Shown: positions 45,499 to 54,970, counted from the stretch's first letter. The stretch: 64,000 nucleotides of DNA from Corynebacterium glaucum (GCF_002287505.1 NZ_CP019688.1:1104674-1168673), one strand, 5' to 3'. Notes: a model not told the origin generated them from the sequence alone. Made by a program: numbers and translations.

Positions 45499-46482
45499 GT
45501 GTTCAAACATGTGAAGCGCCGTGTGTTGGCCACCGGAGCGGCGATCGCGGTGGCGGTAGGGATCGCCGTAGGCCCACAAGCAGGCGCCCAGGACCTCTCG
45601 TCGCAGATCCAGCGCGATATTGCCTCCGCCGTCGATCAAGCCGCGACCGAGTGGGACAATTTCGTGCGGATGGCAACCGAGTCTCTGGGGAACGGGTCCT
45701 CGCTGCCAGTCTTACCCAACGGCCCAGTTGCCAACGGCCAAAACAGGGAACTCTCTATAAACGGACGTTCTTACCTGGTCTGGGTTCCGGCGAACTACAA
45801 CCCTTCGCGCCCGATGCCTGTTGTGGTGGGATACTCAGCCTTGGGCAACTCGACAGAAGACTTCCGCGACTACTCCCGGCTGCGCGAATCCACCGCGGGC
45901 CGCGAGGCCATCATCGTCTACCCGCGCGCTATCGGAGCCTCTTGGGAGGGTCAGGCGACCGCGGCAACCGGACCCGGCGAAGACATCGCGTTCGTGCGCG
46001 CCATGATCGATGATCTCGGCCGCCACTACAACATCGACCGAAACCGCATCTACGCCACCGGAATGTCCGCCGGTGGCGGTATGGCAGCAGTGTCTGCTTG
46101 CCACATGGCCGATCTCTTTGCTGGTGTCGCCAGCGTGTCCGGGGCCTTTTACACTCCGGTGAACATGAACTGCCAAAACCGGCCGATCGCTTTCTATGCG
46201 ATCCACGGCATGAACGATCAGGTCATTCCGTACTACGGCGGTGAGCGCAGGGGTGCCCGCGTGCTCAACTTCCAGGAGGTCTTCTCCTCTTACGAACGCC
46301 GCAACCTCTGCGCCGGCGGCATCGACGTTTCGCCCGCCGCGGTCAATGCTTCCCGTGTCTCTGCCCGCGGCTGCGCCAAGCCAGTGCAGGTTGTCAAGGT
46401 CGAAGGCGGGGGCCACGAGTGGTTCGCGTATCCAAACGCTGCCGAGGAAGTATGGGCTTTCTTGTCTAAGCAGTCCAAATAG
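45499..46482 (+). CDS. Secreted esterase (LpqC / PHB-depolymerase family)
   Basis: About 327 residues. The signal peptide (HVKRRVLATGAAIAVAVGIAV, cleavage near AGAQD) is followed by an alpha/beta-hydrolase with nucleophile elbow IYATGMSAGGGMA, acid FYAIHGMNDQVIPYYGG and His GGGHEWFAY. It belongs to the polyhydroxybutyrate-depolymerase/feruloyl-esterase group; the substrate is unknown. The start is GTG 45499, with GGAAGG 8 nt upstream; an ATG at 45469 would put a non-signal-like segment first. Confidence 0.8.
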   Translation: MFKHVKRRVLATGAAIAVAVGIAVGPQAGAQDLSSQIQRDIASAVDQAATEWDNFVRMATESLGNGSSLPVLPNGPVANGQNRELSINGRSYLVWVPANYNPSRPMPVVVGYSALGNSTEDFRDYSRLRESTAGREAIIVYPRAIGASWEGQATAATGPGEDIAFVRAMIDDLGRHYNIDRNRIYATGMSAGGGMAAVSACHMADLFAGVASVSGAFYTPVNMNCQNRPIAFYAIHGMNDQVIPYYGGERRGARVLNFQEVFSSYERRNLCAGGIDVSPAAVNASRVSARGCAKPVQVVKVEGGGHEWFAYPNAAEEVWAFLSKQSK

Positions 46483-46484
46483 GC

Positions 46485-46495
46485 CGTCGATAAGC
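46485..46495 (+). repeat. Dispersed 11-mer CGTCGATAAGC (intergenic copy)
   Basis: An exact copy 2 bp after the esterase stop codon and ahead of gltX. Confidence 0.75.
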
Positions 46496-46540
46496 ATCGT
46501 GCTTCTCGGCCTGTAGGGGGCGACCTGTAGCATGAACCGC

Positions 46541-48043
46541 ATGACTGAAGCCTCGAAAATGCGCGTTCGTTTCTGCCCGTCTCCGACCGGTACTCCGCAC
46601 GTCGGCATGGTGCGTACCGCCCTGTTCAACTGGGCGCAAGCGCGGCACGATGGCGGCACGTTCGTCTTTCGCATCGAGGACACGGACGCCGCGCGCGACT
46701 CGGAGGATTCGTACCAGGCGATCATTGATTCGCTGAACTGGCTGGGTATGTCGTGGGACGAGGGAGTGGTCACCGGTGGGCCGCACGAGCCGTACCGCCA
46801 GTCGCAGCGCATGGACATCTATAAGGATGTGCTGGACAAGCTCATCGCTGCCGGTGAGGTCTACCCGGCGTACTCCACCAACGAAGAGGTCGTTGAGCGC
46901 CATAAGGCGGCCGGCCGCGACCCGCAGCTGGGCTACGACAACTTCGACCGCGACCTCACCCCGGAGCAGATAGAGGCGTACGAGGCGGAAGGTCGCAAAC
47001 CCGTCTGGCGTCTGCGCATGCCGGAGCAGGACTGGACCTGGAACGACCTGGTGCGCGGCGAGGTGACCTTCAAGGCGGAAACACAGCCGGACTTCGTGGT
47101 GGCGCGTTCCAACGGCGCGCCGCTGTACACGCTGGTTAACCCGGTCGACGACGCGTTGATGGGCATTACCCACGTGCTGCGCGGCGAGGATCTACTGTCC
47201 TCCACCCCGCGTCAGATGGCGCTGTACGAGGCGCTCAAGCGCATCGGCATCACCGACTTCACCCCGCAGTTCGGCCACCTGCCGTTTGTGATGGGCCAGG
47301 GCAACAAGAAGCTGTCCAAGCGCGACCCGGAATCGAACCTGTTCAACCACCGCGACAACGGCATCATCCCAGAGGGCATGATCAACTACCTTGCACTGCT
47401 GGGCTGGTCGCTGTCGTCGGACCAGGACATCTTCACCGTCGATGAGTTCATCAATGCCTTCGACGTCTCCGACGTGCTGGGCAACCCGGCCCGCTTCGAC
47501 CAGAAGAAGCTGGAAGCGATCAACGCGGACCACATCCGCATGCTCGAGCTGGCAGACTTCACGCAGCGCCTGCGCGACTACCTCACCGAGTACACCGACT
47601 TCCCGGCCGACTACCCGGAGGAGAAGTTCGCTGTTGCGGCCGAGCTGGTGCAGACGCGCATCAAGGTGCTTTCCGACGCGTACGGGCTGCTGAAGTTCCT
47701 GGTCACCGCCGACGAGGAACTCGTGTTGGAGGAGAAGGCTGCGAAGAAGAACCTCAAAGAGACCGCAGTCGAGCCGCTTGACGCAGGCATCGCTGCGCTT
47801 GAAGCGCTCGGTGAAGGGGAGTGGACCACGCCCAACATTGAAGTCGCTCTGAACAAGGCGCTTATCGACGACCTCGGGTTGAAGCCGCGCGTCGCCTTCG
47901 GCGCGCTTCGTGTCGGCGTCTCCGGTGAGGCGATTTCCCCACCCCTGTTCGAGTCCATGGAGCTGCTGGGCCGCGATTCCACGCTGGCGCGTCTACGAGC
48001 TGCCCGCGCGGTCACACCGTACGAGGCTGCGCCAGCTCAGTAG
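46541..48043 (+). CDS. gltX: Glutamyl-tRNA synthetase
   Basis: About 500 residues, class I aminoacyl-tRNA synthetase charging tRNA-Glu (and, with GatCAB present, also tRNA-Gln). HIGH-type motif is in [28 protein letters not shown]-type motif is KKLSKRD; the C-terminal anticodon domain begins near residue 330. The start is set at [11 protein letters not shown]; an ATG 9 nt upstream is equally possible. The 3' end is followed by a small hairpin and then by tRNA-Gln and tRNA-Glu genes, a fitting location for their synthetase. Confidence 0.94.
   Translation: MTEASKMRVRFCPSPTGTPHVGMVRTALFNWAQARHDGGTFVFRIEDTDAARDSEDSYQAIIDSLNWLGMSWDEGVVTGGPHEPYRQSQRMDIYKDVLDKLIAAGEVYPAYSTNEEVVERHKAAGRDPQLGYDNFDRDLTPEQIEAYEAEGRKPVWRLRMPEQDWTWNDLVRGEVTFKAETQPDFVVARSNGAPLYTLVNPVDDALMGITHVLRGEDLLSSTPRQMALYEALKRIGITDFTPQFGHLPFVMGQGNKKLSKRDPESNLFNHRDNGIIPEGMINYLALLGWSLSSDQDIFTVDEFINAFDVSDVLGNPARFDQKKLEAINADHIRMLELADFTQRLRDYLTEYTDFPADYPEEKFAVAAELVQTRIKVLSDAYGLLKFLVTADEELVLEEKAAKKNLKETAVEPLDAGIAALEALGEGEWTTPNIEVALNKALIDDLGLKPRVAFGALRVGVSGEAISPPLFESMELLGRDSTLARLRAARAVTPYEAAPAQ
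47860..47870 (-). repeat. Dispersed 11-mer CGTCGATAAGC (within gltX, minus orientation)
   Basis: An exact copy on the minus strand, within gltX. Confidence 0.7.
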
Positions 48044-48106
48044 CTTCGCTTCGAAGAATCGCACCAGTGTGATTCTCTCGCCGAATTTGGCGCTTAAGCT
48101 GGCGAT

Positions 48107-48137
48107 TTGGTGCGAATCGAGGCCGGTGGTTATAGTA
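48107..48137 (+). promoter_or_regulatory. Candidate promoter for tRNA-Gln
   Basis: TTGGTG (48107-48112) and TATAGT (48132-48137) with a 19-bp spacer, ending 40 bp before the tRNA. Confidence 0.45.
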
Positions 48138-48177
48138 ATCAACGTTGTTCAGCGCCCCACGGGCCTGGAAAACGAAT

Positions 48178-48249
48178 GGCCTATGGTGTAATTGGCAACA
48201 CTACGGTTTCTGGTACCGTCATTCTAGGTTCGAGTCCTGGTAGGCCAGC
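48178..48249 (+). tRNA. tRNA-Gln (anticodon CUG)
   Basis: A 72-nt cloverleaf: acceptor TGGCCTA/TAGGCCA with discriminator G, anticodon arm ACGGT-TTCTGGT-ACCGT giving CTG, and the T-arm with GGTTCGAGTCC. No encoded CCA. Confidence 0.93.
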
Positions 48250-48281
48250 TGCAGAGCTTTACTGAAGTTCTGTGTCCTATG

Positions 48282-48354
48282 CCCCGTTCGTCTAGCGGCC
48301 TAGGACGTCGCCCTCTCACGGCGGTAACACGGGTTCAAATCCCGTACGGGGTAC
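48282..48354 (+). tRNA. tRNA-Glu (anticodon CUC), copy 1
   Basis: A 73-nt cloverleaf: acceptor GCCCCGT/ACGGGGT, anticodon arm with loop CTCTCAC giving CTC, T-arm CGGGTTCAAATCCCG. The terminator follows at once. An identical gene lies at 54971. Confidence 0.94.
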
Positions 48355-48360
48355 AACGAA

Positions 48361-48395
48361 GCTCCCAGTCTGGTCCGACCAGCTGGGAGTTTTTC
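48361..48395 (+). terminator. Terminator of the tRNA-Gln/tRNA-Glu pair
   Basis: CTCCCAG and CTGGGAG, with an inner TGGTC/GACCA pairing, then TTTTT. Confidence 0.85.
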
Positions 48396-48439
48396 CCATC
48401 CCGCACCTGGGTGTGGTGCCTGCGGGGTAAGTTGTTTGC

Positions 48440-49798
48440 ATGTCGAAATTTCCCCGCGTCTTGGCAACGGCGATCTGCGCCGCCGCAGTGTCGTCCACCT
48501 TCGTCGCCCCGGTGACTGCCGGTGCCAGCAGCGGGAGTTCTGTCGCCGACACACTCTCCGCAGTGAACCCGCTGTCATCGCTGCTCACAGGCAACCCCAC
48601 CGACACCGGCTCAAGCGTGTACGACGCCTCCAGCATCCCATTTGCAGGACTCAGCCTGTCGTCGAACTTTCCACTGTTTGCAGTCCCAGCCCTAATCCTC
48701 GCCACACTCGGCGGAGGTTTGCTGGGTTCGCAGATGTATCAGCGACTCGGCAGCTCCAACGCGTCGCTCAGCTCTGGCTGGACAGATGCGGCAGACACGT
48801 TCCCGGACGAAGACGCACAGCCAGCCGAGTTCCGCAGGATCTCGCACGTTGAGAACGACATCTACGAGGTCGTCGTGTGGTCGCACGCCATGGGCCGTGA
48901 GGTGAAAAACGAAGTCATCCTGCCCGGTGGGCCCGACAACACCGAACCCCGCCCCACCTTCTACCTCATGATGGGCGCAGATGGCGCTGCTGGCGGATGG
49001 TCCTGGCGCAACTCCTCCAACTACCAAGAATTCTTCGCCGACAAGCTCGTCAACGTGGTCACCCCCATCGGCTCCGTCTCGTCCATGCAGGCGGATTGGT
49101 ACATCGACGACCCGGCAACCGGCACGAACAAATGGTTGACGTACTTGACCAAGGAGCTCCCTCCGCTTATCGACGAAATGTTCTCGGGCACCGGACGCGA
49201 TGGCATCGCCGGAATCTCTATGTCCGGAGGACCTGCGATCTCTATCGCCTCCTATGACCCCGATCGTTTTGTCGCAGCAGCGTCCTACTCGGGGTGCCCT
49301 TCGACAACGGGTGTGGTTGGCGGGCTCTACACCTCCTCGGCGGTGAAGATGAACGGCGGTGACCCGGTGAGGATGTGGGGCTACCCCGGCGACGAGGCGT
49401 GGGCTGCCCACTCGCCAGTCCTACACCTCGACGCGCTGCGTGATACCGAATTGTTCATCGCCGCTGCCCAGGGAGTCCCGGGTGAAATCGACGGAATCAA
49501 GCATTCTTCGGAACGCCTTGGCCCGCCGGCGATGATCGAGGCCGCTTCGTACGCGTGCTCGAAATACTTCGTGGATTCCGCGCGTGCTGCCGGCCTGGAC
49601 GTGAGCTGGTACCCGCTTGTCGAAGGCACGCACAGCTGGGGGCTGTTTGAGGACTCCATGCGCGAAAGCTGGCGCCGCCTCGGCCCAGCGATGGGCGTGC
49701 AGCCCTATCACCGCGCAACTCCGATCACGTCCGAGCCGCCAACATCTGAGGCCCCGCAGCCGCTGGATCGCGAAAACAGCAGCGCAAGCAGCCGCTAA
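48440..49798 (+). CDS. Mycolyltransferase-like secreted esterase, copy 1
   Basis: 452 residues. The N-terminal signal (FPRVLATAICAAAVSSTFVAP) is followed by a second hydrophobic segment (about 78-95, FAVPALILATLGGGLLGSQM). The esterase domain has ELPPLIDEMF, nucleophile elbow IAGISMSGGPAISIAS, GYPGDEAW and His at EGTHSWGLF, the corynebacterial mycolyltransferase (antigen-85-like) plan that transfers mycolic acid from trehalose monomycolate. The C-terminal tail (about 420-452) is Ser/Pro-rich. It is followed by a similar gene after 68 bp. Family assignment is from motifs only; substrate unproven. Confidence 0.72.
   Translation: MSKFPRVLATAICAAAVSSTFVAPVTAGASSGSSVADTLSAVNPLSSLLTGNPTDTGSSVYDASSIPFAGLSLSSNFPLFAVPALILATLGGGLLGSQMYQRLGSSNASLSSGWTDAADTFPDEDAQPAEFRRISHVENDIYEVVVWSHAMGREVKNEVILPGGPDNTEPRPTFYLMMGADGAAGGWSWRNSSNYQEFFADKLVNVVTPIGSVSSMQADWYIDDPATGTNKWLTYLTKELPPLIDEMFSGTGRDGIAGISMSGGPAISIASYDPDRFVAAASYSGCPSTTGVVGGLYTSSAVKMNGGDPVRMWGYPGDEAWAAHSPVLHLDALRDTELFIAAAQGVPGEIDGIKHSSERLGPPAMIEAASYACSKYFVDSARAAGLDVSWYPLVEGTHSWGLFEDSMRESWRRLGPAMGVQPYHRATPITSEPPTSEAPQPLDRENSSASSR
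49165..49175 (-). repeat. Dispersed 11-mer CGTCGATAAGC (within mycolyltransferase-like gene)
   Basis: An exact minus-strand copy, overlapping the coding of P-L-I-D-E. Confidence 0.7.
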
Positions 49799-49826
49799 TC
49801 CGCATGCCACCCGGTAGCATTTGCGC

Positions 49827-49856
49827 ATGAACACACGTTACGGGGGGAAATTTTAG
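49827..49856 (+). other. Possible 9-codon upstream ORF
   Basis: ATG-AAC-ACA-CGT-TAC-GGG-GGG-AAA-TTT-TAG encodes MNTRYGGKF; the TAG lies just inside the AGGAGG ribosome site of the next gene. It may be an accidental frame or a translational leader. Confidence 0.3.
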
Positions 49857-49866
49857 GAGGAAGTGC

Positions 49867-51009
49867 ATGCTTAACCGCCGCATCGCTGGAGCAGTATTCG
49901 CTGCATCGCTGACGCTCGGTGCTGCCACTGCACCATCGGCCACTGCAGTGCCCGATGCTCCGGGCCCGCTTAACGACGGGCGGAGTAGCTTGAGCAGCTC
50001 GCCGATCGCAGCCGGGCCAGCGATGGTGATGGGCAGCCTGATGGGCGGTGTGTTGGGCGGTGTGTTGGGCAAGGCGCTGTTCGGGGGATCGTCGATAAGC
50101 AACAATGCCCAACCGGTGACTCCCAATACTGACGGGCCGATCGGTGAGCTGCGCGGCGTTGAGCAGATCTCGACAACGGTGTGGCGGGTGACCGTGTACT
50201 CGCCGTCGATGGACAAGGAGATTGTCAATGAGGTGATTGCGCCGGTCGGCGGCCCGGACAACCTCACACCGCGGCCGACCTACTACCTGCTTGGCGGCGC
50301 GGGCGGTACGCCGTGGACTGATTACGACGGGACGGTGGAGTTCTTCGCAGACAAGAACGTCAACGTCGTCTCGCCGCGGGGCACTCGCGGCACCATGGTC
50401 ACCGACTGGAATGAGCCGCACGGCGAATTTGGGACGCTGAAGTGGGCGACGTATCTGTCTCACGAGCTGCCGCCGGTGATCGACGAGGTGTTCCACGGAA
50501 CCGGGCGCGACGCGATCGCCGGCGCCTCAGCACATGGCGGGCCGGCGCTGATGATCGCGACGATGTCGGACCGGTTCGTTGCAGCAGGAACATTCTCGTC
50601 GTGCCCGTCGACATCCGGGTTGGTGGGGAAGTCCTTCGCGCGACTCGGTGTGCGCTTCTACAACGGTGATCCCTCAAAGATGTGGGGCGGCCCTTTCAGC
50701 TCCGGGTGGGAAGCGAACTCTGCGGTGAACAACCTTGACGCGCTGCGTGGAAAGCAGCTGTTCCTCACTGCGTCTCGCGGCATTCACTCGGAACACGACG
50801 ACCGCATGACCGACTCTCCCGACTTCCTCCTCGTACCTGACGAGCAGGTGGCGTACGTATGCTCGCGACACTTCATGGCGCGCGCGGATGCCAAGGATGT
50901 CGACTACGACTGGTATGAGCTCACCGAAGGCACGCACAACATGGGCACGTTTAAGCGGCAGTTGCCGCTCACGTGGGAAACTGTCGGGCCGGCCCTCGGC
51001 GTGGAGTGA
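49867..51009 (+). CDS. Mycolyltransferase-like secreted esterase, copy 2
   Basis: 380 residues with signal peptide (RIAGAVFAASLTLGAATAPSATA) and a Gly-rich hydrophobic segment (about 55-75). It parallels the previous protein throughout: FFADKNVNVVSPRGTRGTMVTDW, WATYLSHELPPVIDEVFHGTGRDAIAG, FSSCPSTSGLVG, EGTHNMGTFKRQLPL. The nucleophile elbow reads GASAHGGPA rather than GISMSGGPA, keeping Ser but with His where the family has Ser/Gly. Whether it stays active cannot be told. AGGAGG lies six bases before ATG 49867. Confidence 0.7.
   Translation: MLNRRIAGAVFAASLTLGAATAPSATAVPDAPGPLNDGRSSLSSSPIAAGPAMVMGSLMGGVLGGVLGKALFGGSSISNNAQPVTPNTDGPIGELRGVEQISTTVWRVTVYSPSMDKEIVNEVIAPVGGPDNLTPRPTYYLLGGAGGTPWTDYDGTVEFFADKNVNVVSPRGTRGTMVTDWNEPHGEFGTLKWATYLSHELPPVIDEVFHGTGRDAIAGASAHGGPALMIATMSDRFVAAGTFSSCPSTSGLVGKSFARLGVRFYNGDPSKMWGGPFSSGWEANSAVNNLDALRGKQLFLTASRGIHSEHDDRMTDSPDFLLVPDEQVAYVCSRHFMARADAKDVDYDWYELTEGTHNMGTFKRQLPLTWETVGPALGVE
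50090..50100 (+). repeat. Dispersed 11-mer CGTCGATAAGC (within mycolyltransferase-like gene)
   Basis: An exact plus-strand copy, early in the second mycolyltransferase-like gene. Confidence 0.7.
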
Positions 51010-51133
51010 CACCGCTAGCGCTGCGGGGAAGCCCCGGATAAAGGGTCTTTACTTCGCGTGTTTTTGTTGTCCGGCGCGGGTGAACTCCCAGTGCTATGGT
51101 TGGCGCGATCTTAAGCGAAGCTAAGGAGACGCA

Positions 51134-52219
51134 TTGTTTACCGCACGAAAGACCTCGCCCGTCATTGCCTTTCTGGGTGCCACCGCTATCGCTCTTGCCG
51201 GTTGCTCGGAGCCGCCAGAAGAAACTCCCGAAACTACTGCGGCGGACAACGGCACCGCCACCTCCGCGGCTCGCGAAGGCGATGGAGCCGGTGCTGGCGA
51301 AGCTGCATCTTTGACCCTTTACACCTCCGAGCCGGAGGAAAAGGTTGATGAGATCATCAAGGCATTCAACGAGGAGCACCCCGACATTGATGTGCAGGTC
51401 CACCGCGCGGGCACCGGCGAGCTGAAGGCTCGAATTGAGGCTGAGCGCAGCTCCGGCGCGGTCGAGGCGGACTTGATCTGGGCCGCCGACGCTCCGACGT
51501 TTGAGGAGTTCAAGTCGAACGACCTTCTGGCCAAGTTTGAGAATGTGGACTCCGACGATGTCCTTGAAGATGCGGTTGACCCGGATTCCTTTTACGTGGG
51601 AACCCGCCTCATCCCGACAGTAATCGCATATAACACCCAGGTCATCGACGAGGCAGATGCTCCGCAGTCGTGGACGGACCTCACGGACGAACGCTTCCTG
51701 GACAAGATCGTGCTGCCGGACCCGGCCGTGTCTGGTGCGGCCGCATACAACGCGACCGTGTGGATGAACGACTCTCAGCTCGGCGAGGAGTGGATCACCG
51801 CGCTCGGCGAGAACAACCCGATGATCGCCGCCTCAAACGGCCCGACCTCGCAGGAGATTGCGGGCGGCGGTCACCCGGTCGGCATCGTCGTGGATTACCT
51901 CGTGCGTGACTTGGCCGACAAGGGCTCTCCGATCAAGGAGGTCTACGCCTCCGAGGGCTCGCCGTACATCACTGAGCCGATCGCGGTGTTCAAGGATTCC
52001 CAGAACCAGAAGGCTGCGGAGCTCTTCATCAACTTCATCCTGTCCCAGAAGGGCCAGGAGTTAGCGGTCGAGCAGAACTACCTCCCGGTGATCGACGGAG
52101 TCGGCACCCCGGGTGACGCGCCTGAGCTCAAGGACATCAAGCTGATGGAAGCTGACCTGGAGACGCTGACCGATGACCGGACTCGCTCGGTCGAGTTCTT
52201 CCAGAACGCGCTGCAGTAG
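51134..52219 (+). CDS. ABC transporter substrate-binding lipoprotein (iron/phosphonate-type family)
   Basis: 361 residues. Lipobox LAGC (about residue 22-25), a disordered Thr/Glu linker, then the periplasmic-binding fold: SLTLYTSEPEEKVDEIIKAFNEEHP, ADLIWAADAPTFEEFKSNDLL, SNGPTSQEIAGGGHPVGIVVDYL and ITEPIAVFKDSQNQKAAELFINFILSQKG. This is the group of Fe(III), 2-aminoethylphosphonate and related importers. The FbpA-type double tyrosine is not visible, so I do not assign a substrate. The start is TTG 51134 with AAGGAG. First of three genes. Confidence 0.8.
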   Translation: MFTARKTSPVIAFLGATAIALAGCSEPPEETPETTAADNGTATSAAREGDGAGAGEAASLTLYTSEPEEKVDEIIKAFNEEHPDIDVQVHRAGTGELKARIEAERSSGAVEADLIWAADAPTFEEFKSNDLLAKFENVDSDDVLEDAVDPDSFYVGTRLIPTVIAYNTQVIDEADAPQSWTDLTDERFLDKIVLPDPAVSGAAAYNATVWMNDSQLGEEWITALGENNPMIAASNGPTSQEIAGGGHPVGIVVDYLVRDLADKGSPIKEVYASEGSPYITEPIAVFKDSQNQKAAELFINFILSQKGQELAVEQNYLPVIDGVGTPGDAPELKDIKLMEADLETLTDDRTRSVEFFQNALQ

Positions 52220-52230
52220 GTAACGGGGCA

Positions 52231-53850
52231 GTGGCACGGGGCAAAGAAGGACTCACCTTCGGGCTCCGCTTGGCGCACCTTGGGGTGTGGCTTGTCGCAA
52301 TCGGGGTGTTCGCTGCTCCCTTGGCATTGGTTATCTCGCTCGCGCTGGGAGGCAACCAGCTTCCTGTCCTCATTGAGCAAGGGCTAGGCCGAGCGACCTG
52401 GAATTCGCTCTACACCACGGTCTTGTCCTCCGTTGGCGCTGTGGTAGTCGGCGGGACGGTCGCAATCCTGCTGGAGCGAACCGACGTGGGCGGAACCTCT
52501 GGCCTGCGCCTTTTCCTCCTCTCTCCGTTGCTTGTTCCGCCGTTCGTCGGCGCCATCTCCTGGTTGCAACTTTTCGGACGGAACCAGGGGCTCAACGCGG
52601 TGTTCGACCGCCCGATCTGGGACCTCTACGGTGCCGACGGCATCGTCTTCCTGATGACGCTGCACTCTTACCCGGTCGTGTACGTCATCGTCTCTGCGGC
52701 GCTTCGTTCAATCCCATCCGATTTGGAGCTCGCCGCAAGGGTAGGAGGCGCATCCAGCGGCACCGCCCTTCGCACCGTCACCATCCCTCTTCTCGGGCCA
52801 GCGTTTCTCAGTGCGTTCACCTTGACCGCCGTGTCCAACTTGGCGGACTTCGGCATCCCTTCGATTCTCGGTTCGCCGGTGCGGTTCGAAACCTTGGCCA
52901 CCATGGTGTACCGGATGATGGAATCCGGGACCGTCTCAAACCCGCTGCAGGTTGTCTCCACCGTCGGTGCTGTGCTCATGCTGCTCGGCGTCGCGGCGGT
53001 CGTTGCCGATTACGTTATCTCGCGGCACGAGACATCCACCGTGACCGGCGGTGGCACGATGAAGCTCGCCCTCGGTACTGCCAAACTCCCAGTCACCATC
53101 GTGACTTGGGTACTCGCACTCGCCATCACCGTCGGGCCGCTGCTCGGCTTGACCTACCGCGCACTCCTTCCCGCTCCTGGTGTGCCGTTTAATGCCGAAA
53201 ACATCTCCTTCGACAACTTCTCGAAAACGTTGGGTAACCCCCGGGTAGTCGACGGGTTCACCAACTCCGTCATCCTCGCCGGCGGGGCCGCCCTGCTGTG
53301 CGGACTACTCGGATGGGCAATCGGCATCTTGGTCACCCGCACCCGCTCGCGGATGAACACGCCGCTTTCCCTGCTCACGCTGCTCCCTGCAGCGCTGCCA
53401 GGCCTGATCATCGGCGTCGGCTGGGTCATCTTCGGCCGCTACACCGGCATTTACAACACGCGCTGGGTGATTTTGCTCGCCTATGTCTGCGCATTCACCG
53501 CCATGGTGCTGCAGGCCGTGCGCGCGCCGCTGGCGAAGACCCCGGACGCGGTCGAGGAAGCAGCGCAGATCTCAGGCGCTGGCCGGCTGCGCGCGATCTG
53601 GGACACCAGTGGACGCATGGCTCTGCCTGCTGTGTTCTCCGGCGCCGTGCTAGTGGCTGTGACCGCAGTGCGCGAGCTCACTGTCTCCATTTTGCTCGTC
53701 GCACCTGGCACCACAACTATCGGCGTGCAACTGTTCAACCTGCAGCAATCCGGCAATTACAACCAGGCCTCCGCCCTCGCTTTGATGTTCGCGATCATCG
53801 GCATTGTCGCGCTGGCGCTGACGGTTCGGGGTCCCTCCAAGGAGTCTTAG
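52231..53850 (+). CDS. ABC transporter permease (double-unit, FbpB-like)
   Basis: 539 residues with two fused sets of about six helices, each with an EAA loop: LELAARVGGASSGTALRTVTIPLLGPAF and VEEAAQISGAGRLRAIWDTSGRMALPAVFSGAV. Such two-in-one permeases serve Fe(III)/phosphonate importers. It starts at GTG 52231, 11 bp after the lipoprotein gene; the ATPase gene begins at the next base after its stop. Confidence 0.85.
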   Translation: MARGKEGLTFGLRLAHLGVWLVAIGVFAAPLALVISLALGGNQLPVLIEQGLGRATWNSLYTTVLSSVGAVVVGGTVAILLERTDVGGTSGLRLFLLSPLLVPPFVGAISWLQLFGRNQGLNAVFDRPIWDLYGADGIVFLMTLHSYPVVYVIVSAALRSIPSDLELAARVGGASSGTALRTVTIPLLGPAFLSAFTLTAVSNLADFGIPSILGSPVRFETLATMVYRMMESGTVSNPLQVVSTVGAVLMLLGVAAVVADYVISRHETSTVTGGGTMKLALGTAKLPVTIVTWVLALAITVGPLLGLTYRALLPAPGVPFNAENISFDNFSKTLGNPRVVDGFTNSVILAGGAALLCGLLGWAIGILVTRTRSRMNTPLSLLTLLPAALPGLIIGVGWVIFGRYTGIYNTRWVILLAYVCAFTAMVLQAVRAPLAKTPDAVEEAAQISGAGRLRAIWDTSGRMALPAVFSGAVLVAVTAVRELTVSILLVAPGTTTIGVQLFNLQQSGNYNQASALALMFAIIGIVALALTVRGPSKES

Positions 53851-54894
53851 ATGAGCGATATCGCAATCGACAACCTCTCCGTCGTGTTCCCCGATGGCAC
53901 CGTCGGCCTCGACGAAGTGAGCCTCACCGTCAACAGCGGAGAGTTCGTTGCCCTCGTCGGTCCGTCGGGGTCCGGCAAGACGACGCTCTTGCGATCGGTA
54001 GCTGGTTTCATCGAGCCGTCGTCAGGCTCAATTGCTCTCGACGGCACCGACGTCTCCTCGACCCCTCCGGAAAAGCGCGACATGGGCATGGTGTTCCAGC
54101 AGCACGCAGTCTGGCCGCACATGAGCGTCGCGCAAAACGTGGCCTACCCGCTACAGCGCCGCGGGGTGGGGAAGCAGGAGCAGCGACAGCGAGTTGAGGC
54201 CACGCTCGAGCAGGTTGGCCTTGCGGGCTACGGCAAGCGCCGGCCGTCGACGCTCTCCGGCGGCCAGCGCCAGCGGGTCGCCCTCGCGCGTGCGATCGTC
54301 TCCACCCCGAAAGTCTTGCTTCTCGACGAAGCGCTGTCCGCCCTCGACGAGCCGTTGCGCGACTCGCTGCGCCGGGAGCTGGTGACCCTCACGCGCGAAT
54401 CCGACCTCACCACCGTGCACGTCACGCACGACCGCAAGGAAGCCATCGCCATCGCCGACCGCATCGCACTCCTCCGCGACGGCCAACTTGAACAGTTCGA
54501 CACCCCGCACACGATTGTCACCCGCCCAGCCACACCTTGGGTCGCATCGTTCATCGCGGATGCCACGCTTCTCGACGGTCGCGTGGACCGCGGCCAGGTG
54601 ATCACGGAGGACCCGGCCTTCGCCTGGGATCTGAGCGAAGTCGAAGTCATCGGCGAACCGACGCCGCAAGTCAGAGTCGCGGTGTTGCCGGAGGCAGTAA
54701 CGGTCGATTCAGAACCGGGCCCGCAGTCCCGGCGCGGCGAAATTACCTCTGTGCTCTTCGAGGTCACCGGCTACTCGGTCAGTGTGCAGGTTGGCAGCGT
54801 GGTGTTCCGCGCCCGCACCTCGACCGCGATGCGACCTGAAGTGGGCCAAGCAGTGGCGGTTTCTATCGCCCGCCCGCTCGTCTACCCGATGTAG
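53851..54894 (+). CDS. ABC transporter ATP-binding protein (FbpC/PotA-like)
   Basis: 347 residues with Walker A GPSGSGKTT, Q-loop VFQQHAVWPH, signature TLSGGQRQRV, Walker B VLLLDEALSALD and H-loop VTHDRKEA; the C-terminal 100 residues form a TOBE-like regulatory domain (VAVLPEAVTVDSEPG, RGEITSVLFEVTGYSVSVQV). It powers the preceding permease. It ends 76 bp before tRNA-Glu. Confidence 0.88.
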   Translation: MSDIAIDNLSVVFPDGTVGLDEVSLTVNSGEFVALVGPSGSGKTTLLRSVAGFIEPSSGSIALDGTDVSSTPPEKRDMGMVFQQHAVWPHMSVAQNVAYPLQRRGVGKQEQRQRVEATLEQVGLAGYGKRRPSTLSGGQRQRVALARAIVSTPKVLLLDEALSALDEPLRDSLRRELVTLTRESDLTTVHVTHDRKEAIAIADRIALLRDGQLEQFDTPHTIVTRPATPWVASFIADATLLDGRVDRGQVITEDPAFAWDLSEVEVIGEPTPQVRVAVLPEAVTVDSEPGPQSRRGEITSVLFEVTGYSVSVQVGSVVFRARTSTAMRPEVGQAVAVSIARPLVYPM

Positions 54895-54917
54895 CGAAGT
54901 CGTCGCCAGCTGGGGAT

Positions 54918-54947
54918 TTGTCGTTGGGCTGATCAATCTTTTATGAT
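54918..54947 (+). promoter_or_regulatory. Candidate promoter for tRNA-Glu copy 2
   Basis: TTGTCG (54918-54923), an 18-bp spacer and TATGAT (54942-54947), 23 bp before the tRNA. Confidence 0.5.
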
Positions 54948-54970
54948 TACCAAGTCGCAAACGCGTACGC

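Noticed and set aside
51061..51133. A DtxR/Fur-like box ahead of the ABC importer
   Set aside because: CTTAAGC-GAA-GCTAAG is only a short imperfect dyad and does not match the corynebacterial DtxR consensus well, so I do not claim iron regulation.
51134..54894. Naming the ABC importer fbpABC for ferric iron
   Set aside because: The binding protein lacks the double-tyrosine iron ligand pattern that I could look for; the family also carries phosphonate and other substrates.
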